From contig JADGJH010001209.1 in assembly GCA_027596945.1 (NCBI GenBank), forward strand, positions 1 to 11,321: 11,321 nt of DNA, given 5' to 3'. Positions 5,745 to 11,321 of this stretch are shown here, in pieces. The DNA comes from Physocladia obscura. Lineage: Eukaryota > Chytridiomycota > Chytridiomycetes > Chytridiales > Chytriomycetaceae. Every line of letters starts with the position of its first letter. The stretch's first letter is position 1. The translations under genes and the position numbers were made by a program. The notes under the pieces were generated by a model. The model was not told the origin of the DNA and did not search any database. It worked only from the letters and a program-made list of their open reading frames with translations.

Positions 5745-7478
5745 CTACGCCCCCATGGAAATCTCAGTTCCTTGCGCAATCTTGTCCTTCTTGACAAAGA
5801 GACAAGTGACACACCAAACAAGCGAAAATCCCATTGGAAGCCAAAACAAAGTCCGCAAAGTCTCCAAGTATCCATGAACAAGAGCTTTCTGCAAATCACT
5901 ACCGGGCACAATATACAAACTATTGTGCAAAACACTTGAATCTTGATAGACAATAGCGCTGCTCGCATTCCCCAACAACTGAATCTCCGAAAGGCCATAG
6001 CTTGTAAGCGCATCAGCAATGTTATTGGGAAGGTTTGTGTTGAATAAAGATGAACAAATTGCAATACCAATTGCAAGCCCAATAGTCTGGATAAAGTTAT
6101 TTGTGCTTGTGACAGCCGCGAGCAGATTTGGTTTCACGCTAACTTGGGCTGAAACAATACACATTTGAAAGCCAGCACCAACACCAAGTCCAGCAATTAG
6201 CATAAAAATAATTTGCTTAGCTAGACTCGCATCTTCCGTGAGAGTGGTAAGAAGACCTGCGCCGAGAGCTGTGATAATAGCACCAGCAGGGAGGAACGGG
6301 AAAAAATACCCTGTGGAAGTTGCCGTAGCTCCAGATAAGATTGATGAAAATACCATTCCCATCATCAACGGAAGAGTGTGGATTCCAGCTTGTGTTGCAC
6401 TTACGCCCAGGACAATTTGGAACCAAAGCGGACAGTAAAACACGAGGATGAAGAATGCCGCACCAACAAAGAATGAAGTTGCAAATGTCGCACTTGCGTA
6501 TTGGTTTTTGAAGAGAGCAAAAGGAAGCACGGGGTTTTTCGCGACACGCCCTTCAACAAACAAGAATATTCCAAAAAGAAGGAATCCAACAATAAAGAGA
6601 ACAATAACAGTGGGAGAATTCCATGCGTATGTTGATCCACCGCTTTGAATTGGAATGAGAATACAAATGACTGCCGACACCAGAAGTACTGTACCAAGCC
6701 AGTCAATTTTCTTCAACGAACCATAGAACGATTCGTGCTCAGGAGCTTGAAAACGAAGAAATCGTAGAACAGCCGCGACTGTGATTAACCCAATTGGCAG
6801 GTTAATATAGAATACCCATCTCCAGGTAACGTGGTCAACAAAAACACCACCCAACAACGGTCCAGCAATTGAAGCTAGTCCATACGTCGAACCAATAAGC
6901 CCAAGGTATTGACCACGATCTCGAGTAGTAGTCAAGTCCCCGATAATAATCATTGTAAGCGAAAATACTCCAGCTCCACCCATACCGGCAACACCACGTG
7001 CAACAATCAACATATCCATACTCGTAGCCACGCCACATAGAAGAGATCCAAATTCAAAGATGCCAATCGCTAACAGAAACGTTAACTTGCGTCCAAAAAC
7101 GTCGGCTAACTGTCCGTACACGGGAATAAAAGCTGTCGCTGTGAGGAAAAAGGCAGTTCCAATCCAGTTGATTTTGTCCAAACTTTTAAATTCGGCTGCG
7201 ATAGCTTGCAAAGCAACTGCAACGATTGTTTGATCCAGAGCTGAAATGAAAACTGCGAGAGCAAGTCCAACAAATACAAGAATAAATTCTGTTCTGGACA
7301 GAATAACTGCTGGCTTTTCTTCCTGAATGTCTGTGATTTCCAGTTCTGCATCGGGGTTTGATACTTTAGGAGAGACGCTTTTTGGGGCTGGAACATCAAG
7401 TGCTGAAGGGCCTGTATTTTCAAGAATAAATGCTGCGACGTCTTCAGCATTAGAATTTGTCTTTGTTATGTCCGTCAT
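5745..7478 (-). CDS. MFS drug:H+ antiporter, DHA2-like (14-helix) efflux transporter
   Basis: The 577-residue single-exon protein starts at an ATG with A at -3. After a hydrophilic N-terminus (1-60), typical of fungal members, many helices follow, consistent with the 14-helix DHA2 type. Visible signatures are LDQTIVAVAL in helix 1 (81-90), motif A GQLADVFGRK (122-131), the helix-4 'RGVAGMGGAGVFSL' region (161-174), RDRGQYLG (186-193), antiporter motif C with GPLLGG (206-211), and 'WRWVFYINLPIG' (219-230). These families export drugs, toxic compounds or secondary metabolites in exchange for protons; some fungal relatives move basic amino acids at the vacuole. The substrate cannot be read from sequence. 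The length is normal and no key motif is missing. A palindrome and TATA-like element precede it. Confidence 0.93.
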   Translation of the reverse strand: MTDITKTNSNAEDVAAFILENTGPSALDVPAPKSVSPKVSNPDAELEITDIQEEKPAVILSRTEFILVFVGLALAVFISALDQTIVAVALQAIAAEFKSLDKINWIGTAFFLTATAFIPVYGQLADVFGRKLTFLLAIGIFEFGSLLCGVATSMDMLIVARGVAGMGGAGVFSLTMIIIGDLTTTRDRGQYLGLIGSTYGLASIAGPLLGGVFVDHVTWRWVFYINLPIGLITVAAVLRFLRFQAPEHESFYGSLKKIDWLGTVLLVSAVICILIPIQSGGSTYAWNSPTVIVLFIVGFLLFGIFLFVEGRVAKNPVLPFALFKNQYASATFATSFFVGAAFFILVFYCPLWFQIVLGVSATQAGIHTLPLMMGMVFSSILSGATATSTGYFFPFLPAGAIITALGAGLLTTLTEDASLAKQIIFMLIAGLGVGAGFQMCIVSAQVSVKPNLLAAVTSTNNFIQTIGLAIGIAICSSLFNTNLPNNIADALTSYGLSEIQLLGNASSAIVYQDSSVLHNSLYIVPGSDLQKALVHGYLETLRTLFWLPMGFSLVWCVTCLFVKKDKIAQGTEISMGA

Positions 7479-7525
7479 TTTCGGAGTTTTTCCGTATTTC
7501 TTTGTTTACGTGGATTTTTAGGAAA

Positions 7526-7556
7526 TTTTTATGAGAATTTCGGATATGACATATCC
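7526..7556 (-). promoter_or_regulatory. MFS promoter: 15-nt palindrome and TATA-like element
   Basis: GGATATGACATATCC at 7542-7556 is a perfect inverted repeat with 7-nt arms around one central base, 64-78 nt upstream of the MFS ATG. With the base before it, it reads CGG-N10-CCA, near the CGG...CCG pattern bound by Zn2Cys6 regulators that often control fungal efflux pumps. CATAAAAA at 7533-7526 (minus strand) is a plausible TATA element between the palindrome and the start. Binding is inferred. Confidence 0.4.
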
Positions 7557-8307
7557 AAGACAAATCCTGATCAACCTTTATTTCAAATGCTTTGAAATGC
7601 GCCAAATTCAGGTCGAAACTGTTTTTGAACTTGAAAAAAGTTCAAGTCACAGATAATTAATACCTTTATTCAATTTTTCACCTTGCTCGTTCTATTAAAT
7701 AACATCAAGCATAATCAATATAACCAAAAAAGGAAAGAAAAATCACTTGTTTGAACCTCAATAACGTTTGTTCCAACAAAAGCGTGCATTATCTTCGTTG
7801 ATTTTTGATATTTCGTTCAACAAGTAAAGATAAGTGATCGAGTATGGTTTTGAAAGCGTTGAGAAAACGAGACGGGCTGAAAAATCTGTGGATTTTAGAA
7901 TCGAACAACAAAAAGTGCAAAATAGATAATTATGATCGAGGAAAAAACGTTTCTACGTTTCAAGTTAGTAATATAGGGAATTTTTGCATTTGAGCGATTT
8001 TTTACAGTTTTCACTGACACAATTCAGACACAGATTAGTTTGTTATTACAATAAAAAGACAGTTTTCACTGAAACATACACAGTATTGGAAGTTTGTGTT
8101 TATTAACAGAAAGCTGTGCTGGGTGTAAAATCTCTCACCCAACGGGAGAGATTCGCCGTGAAAAACGGAAAGAAGTCAACGCTGATCAATCTGGAGTGGA
8201 AATTCAAACCTCGTACTCCATATTTGTGATGAATTTCAACTGAGAGCCACGATGATTCTCAAGATATTACAGTATGTTGTTGAGAACAACTCAAATAATA
8301 GAATTAC
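7557..8307. other. Gene-poor spacer with small repeats
   Basis: The stretch holds an inverted repeat (7629-7647, 7-nt arms ACTTGAA/TTCAAGT), a 14-nt direct repeat ACAGTTTTCACTGA at 8004-8017 and 8059-8072, and a small hairpin at 8129-8153 (AATCTCTC/GAGAGATT). A 49-codon plus-strand ORF (7844-7993, Lys/Asn-rich, starting MVLKALRKRDGLKNLW) has an ATG but no recognisable family. A plus-strand open stretch at about 8111-8229 has no start. None is called as a gene. Confidence 0.4.
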
Positions 8308-9044
8308 TTATGAAGTCGACTCATTGAAATCTAGTGGTTGAAGTTTTTTGTTTTTAGTAGTTCGAACAGAGTGAGCACAATGCTCAGTTTGTCCCAATCG
8401 CATGACTTTCAGCAACTGCTCCTCAACCTTCCGAATTTTCTTGAAATTTTTGAACTCGATTCCGCTCTTTAGACTACTCAGGGCGTCTTGCAAAGATTCA
8501 TGGAGATGATTCTGAATTAGAGCCATCAATTTGCTCAAACAAACTTGCCAAATTATTTATTTACTGGCACACATTGATAAAGTTATTTTAGATATAATTA
8601 TTATGTATGCAAAAATATTTTCAAAAAAAATAAAATAAAAGGTTCAAATACAAACATGTTTTAGCACGCCAATCCTTCAAATTTTCTTACCAGATCAGCA
8701 TCAGGCACGCCATTCTCCATCACGTCGGCAAACTCGAGTAAAATAAATTCGACATAGCTTGACAATGACGAAAAATCCGCTGAATCCAATATAACAAGTG
8801 TGCAATGCGCATTGCGGTAAACGCCTGCCATATGGGTAACCTGTGCGCTTTTTAACTGTGCATCTGACTGATCAATGCACAAGAGATCGATCCACACAGG
8901 GATTTCGCTTTTGACCAAAATTCGCACGATTGTATTTACTTTTTCCTCGCTATTCACGGAAAAGATCAAGGCCGTGGACGGTGATCGGTTTTGGGTTATG
9001 CCCCCAAACGTGAGAAATAGCTTAGTAAGGTTTTCCAGAGTCAT
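8308..9044 (-). CDS. Short HET-domain-like protein, two-exon model
   Basis: The core 'VWIDLLCIDQSDAQL' followed by 'SAQVTHMAGVYRNAHCTLV' matches the HET (heterokaryon incompatibility) signature: W-I-D-x-x-C-I-D-Q, then Q-V-x-x-M-x-x-x-Y-x-x-A. HET domains act in fungal non-self recognition and cell death. The first ATG in the frame is at 9044; the open frame continues without ATG to about 9300, so upstream exons or loss of the true start are possible. Read straight, the frame ends at 8661. A donor GTAAGA after codon 118 (intron 8690-8512, 179 nt, acceptor TAATTCAG) joins in phase 0 to a Lys-rich exon at 8511-8308, giving 185 residues. The YxxLSxxWG start of the domain and the later W-T-x-Q-E-like segment are not visible, so it is atypical or truncated. 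Confidence 0.55.
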
Positions 9045-9161
9045 ATTCTTCAAGCCAGGAACGAAACGTACAAGGAATTCTGTGCGAAAAAGCAGGTAGA
9101 CGTAATGAGCTAGATTGATCGCCGTTGCCGTTTTCACGTTGCGCGGATAACTTGATCGATA

Positions 9162-9669
9162 ATGAAATGTCTGATTTGCTGGGGAGTTATTTGTCCTTGC
9201 TGCGGTTGCATGCTTGTATTTGCGACTCGAACAGAGTGTCGTCGCTGGTTGAAACTTGTTTATCAAATGTGTATCTCGATGTGGGTAACTTTCGACGAAA
9301 TCAAAAAATCAACAAAGGTACTCAGTGTAATCGCGTACGGTGGACGCACTGAGTTGATTGATCTCACAAAAGTTGTTGAACCGGTATTTATTGCTTTAGA
9401 TAACAAGGAAAAATCTTATGAGCATGATGACTTCCGCACAAACAAAAAATTTATCTTGTTTTATGACCCCCGTACGTCGCGCCCTTCCACAAATTTCGGT
9501 GCAAATTGTTATCACTGATTTTCAGTTAAAGTATAAGGTGACAAGATTGATGAACCGATCACAATCCATGAATAGAATCGAATTGCAAAGGATATGTGAT
9601 ACACAGCGATTAGCCACAAAGAAAGAGTATATTAATGTTACTGATGATGGAATCAAGCACTCAGAATAA
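9162..9669 (+). CDS. Cys-rich small protein of unknown function, possibly broken
   Basis: The ORF from an ATG at 9162 (A at -3, in-frame TGA just upstream) gives 118 residues to 9518. It begins 'MKCLICWGVICPCCGCMLVF', a hydrophobic Cys-rich segment, and continues with 'VLSVIAYGGRTELIDLTKV' and 'NKKFILFYDP'. Near 9471 a GTACGT donor and a TTTCAG acceptor define a possible 64-nt intron (9472-9535), but splicing it leads to a stop at 9544-9546 (...YDPLKV). Alternatively a frameshift leads into the frame ending at 9669 ('LQRICDTQRLATKKEYINV'). The start overlaps, on the other strand, the untranslated or upstream part of the HET-like frame. No family recognised; antisense open frames lower confidence. 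Confidence 0.3.
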
Positions 9670-9838
9670 TATTTTCGATAAGTGGGTTTGCTCGAAGGAT
9701 ATATTCTTTCATTTGCTTTTTTCAACCATGTCGGACTTTTTTCTGCATCCAGCAAACTCATTTTTTTGGGAGTTTAATATTCACTTTCTTTTTCAGATTC
9801 ATCAATATAGAAGATTATGAAAATTTTGTTAATATTTT
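9547..9838. other. Spacer with weak open frames on both strands
   Basis: The plus-strand frame ending at 9669 and a minus-strand ATG frame (9761-9522, starting MSLLDAEKSPTWLKKANER) overlap here. The first 35 codons of the minus frame look protein-like and are followed by a possible GTAACA donor, so an upstream exon of the HET-like gene is conceivable but unsupported. Confidence 0.15.
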
Positions 9839-10548
9839 TGGATTAAAGTAAGCCATATCTACACTAGGTTTTATACTACTGAAGAGAATTCCAGAAAATC
9901 CGCCAAAAATCTATTTACCAAGCAAACAGCCACTCTTACTTCCTATTTGCTGCATTTCAAAAATTCCTCTCTTTTGAAAGCATTTCATGAGCTTCCGTCT
10001 CACCAAGTTAACTAACAATTTTCATTTGAATTCAACAAATTCCTAAAAATGCTGGTAAGATATTCAAAGTTTTTTTCACCTCATGTCATTTCTGAATGAC
10101 AAAATTGAAAAAATTGCAAAGTGCTACCGCACTTATTGCAAACGAGAATCCATCCATACATATTAAGAAAGTTGACACAATTCTTGACTCCAGCACCTCT
10201 GTGCAGATGACTCCAAAACAGAAATATTTTACCTGAATTACAACTCATTACCCGTGGTAGCACAGTAGCACTTGTCAATGACTCTGAAGTCCTAATTCTT
10301 GGACATGGAAACCATCAAACTCAATTTTCACAATGTTGAGCATATTATAGAAAATACCCTCTTTGCCAATCAATAATGCAGATCATAACTTATCCTAAAA
10401 ATAAAACAGGCGTTTGTTCCTCGGATATTTTATTTGCATACATTCTCTTTAATTGACATACTGATAAAAAATCTCACAATTCATGGTTGCAACATGGAGA
10501 AATGATGCTGTTGCCAATCTTATTTCCATTGAACTCAAACACTTCTAA
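9839..10548 (+). pseudogene. Decayed Ty1/copia-like retrotransposon Gag-Pol
   Basis: Several plus-strand frame pieces follow copia order. A Gag-like piece (9839-10012) has a Trp start and 'ATLTSYLLHFKNSSLLKAF'. A protease piece (10096-10236) reads 'VDTILDSSTSVQMTPKQKYF', matching the copia active-site pattern LDSGAxxHMT; the catalytic Asp is kept, but the following Gly is Ser and the conserved His is Gln. Its second half lies in another frame (10253-10339): 'STVALVNDSEVLILGHGN'. A 21-codon piece (10483-10548) with 'TWRNDAVANLISIELKHF' resembles the GAG-pre-integrase WHxRLGHxN segment. Frameshifts and stops throughout show it is dead. Integrase and RT are absent; the P450 gene follows about 100 nt later. 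No LTRs are visible. Confidence 0.6.
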
Positions 10549-10653
10549 TTGTTTCGTTACCTTCTTTATCAGAGTTTAAAAAAAAATTATTAATTTTTGT
10601 TTTTTTAGATTTACAGTGTCTCTCGACTTTTTCTTTTTTCAGCACATTCATTT

Positions 10654-11188
10654 TCAGTCTGCAAACACTTTCAATTTCAAACCGTTTTTCAATCCCAAAG
10701 TAATGGTGTTGATGAAGTTGATTTCTTGGTCTTCAATCAGCTCAAGAGTGAACCGACTGAGAAGATTAATCAAAATAATCTGAATTCAACCAAAAAAATT
10801 TTAAAAAAACGTTTTCACAAAGAATTAAGATACGCCATGTTCACCTTCATTTCGATAACAGCCATTTTCTGCCCAATACAGTTGTGTGGACCCTCACCAA
10901 ACGGAAGGAATGAATTTGCAGCAATTGATGAAGGATCTTCCCATCTTTCGGGATCAAAAATTTCAGGGTTTTTCCAAAATTTCGGGTCTAATTGGACCCC
11001 GCGAATGGATAATACAAGGATGGCCTGTGAAATTCTATGTTATTATTTTTTCTAAATACATGAAAGAACGACTTACATTTGCAGGAATAATGTAACCATC
11101 ATGCTCAACATCATTTTTCACAGACCGTGAAACTATCGGAACAACTGCATGGAGGCGTTGTGCTTCTTTAACAACTTGATCCAAATAT
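10654..11188 (-). CDS. Cytochrome P450, C-terminal part (5' end beyond window)
   Basis: Three exons (11188-11077, 11024-10845, 10779-10654) encode the last 139 residues of a microsomal-type P450 monooxygenase. The first begins 'YLDQVVKEAQRLHAVVPIV' with the helix-K ExxR motif (EAQR), then 'DGYIIPAN'. The second has 'FDPERW' and the heme loop 'FLPFGEGPHNCIGQKMA', whose Cys ligates the iron. The third ends '...LKNGLKLKVFAD' and TGA at 10654-10656. Introns are 11076-11025 (52 nt, GTAAGT...CACAG) and 10844-10780 (65 nt, GTGAAC...TTCAG), both phase 0; reading through the second would stop early, supporting the splice. An acceptor (TTTTATTTTAG) at 11189 shows another intron upstream; 11190-11321 is AT-rich and intron-like. 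The substrate is unknown. The gene lacks only what lies outside the window. Confidence 0.92.
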
Positions 11189-11321
11189 CTAAAATAAAAG
11201 AAGAAAAAAAAAAATAAACGTTCAATTTAATAGAAATATTCAACAAAATTTTTAAATTTTTTGTGATAATTTATGTTATCGAAATTTATTGGATAATAAA
11301 TAATATTAAGATTAAAATATG

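Noticed and set aside
5646..5939. Plus-strand ORF of 97 codons opposite the MFS 3' end
   Set aside because: It lies antisense to the transporter, whose frame shows clear MFS motifs; it is a shadow.
8129..8153. Hairpin AATCTCTC/GAGAGATT as a terminator or structured RNA
   Set aside because: Short stem in a fungal intergenic region with no associated gene end; such hairpins arise by chance.
10081..10278. Minus-strand 65-codon ORF
   Set aside because: Antisense of the copia-like protease pieces.
1..11321. tRNA, rRNA, CRISPR array, complete LTRs or bacterial-type operon signals
   Set aside because: None seen on reading both strands; spacing, introns and promoters are eukaryotic.

Overview
The window reads as nuclear DNA of a fungus. 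The clearest gene, an MFS drug:H+ antiporter, is a single exon. A cytochrome P450 is cut by short GT-AG introns of 52 and 65 nt, and a HET-type protein is recognisable. Intergenic DNA is very AT-rich with long poly-A/poly-T runs. Decayed Ty3/gypsy-like and Ty1/copia-like retroelement pieces flank the gene-bearing part. I cannot name the species; an early-diverging (chytrid-like) fungus is only a guess.

Layout. 1-785: a decayed Ty3/gypsy-like protease and protease-RT linker on the minus strand. 970-1480: ambiguous fragments, including a possible integrase scrap. 1526-4682: a minus-strand row of small single-pass membrane protein genes. Two intact members (4182-4682 and 3472-3999) and a pseudogene (1526-2029) share a design: short N-terminus, one membrane helix, basic residues, a variable domain, and a C-terminal Cys cluster ending in GLGI plus two residues. 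A fourth gene (2412-2687) has a similar overall shape, but its Cys triplet follows the helix directly and homology is unproven. 4683-5740: AT-rich DNA with a 21-bp tandem repeat and weak coding fragments. 5745-7478: the DHA2-type MFS transporter, with a TATA-like element and a perfect 15-nt palindrome upstream. 7557-8300: mostly empty. 8308-9044: a short HET-domain-like gene, best modelled as two exons. 9162-9669: a plus-strand Cys-rich ORF of unknown function. 9839-10548: a decayed Ty1/copia-like Gag-Pol piece on the plus strand. 10654-11188: the last three exons of a cytochrome P450 that continues past the right edge.

Genes working together. The tandem small membrane proteins are the most unusual part. 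They look like a duplicating and decaying lineage-specific family, possibly membrane-anchored cytosolic adaptors; that role is inference. The MFS exporter and the P450 are 3 kb apart on the same strand and could belong to one detoxification or metabolite pathway, but a HET gene and a dead retroelement lie between them, so the link is weak.
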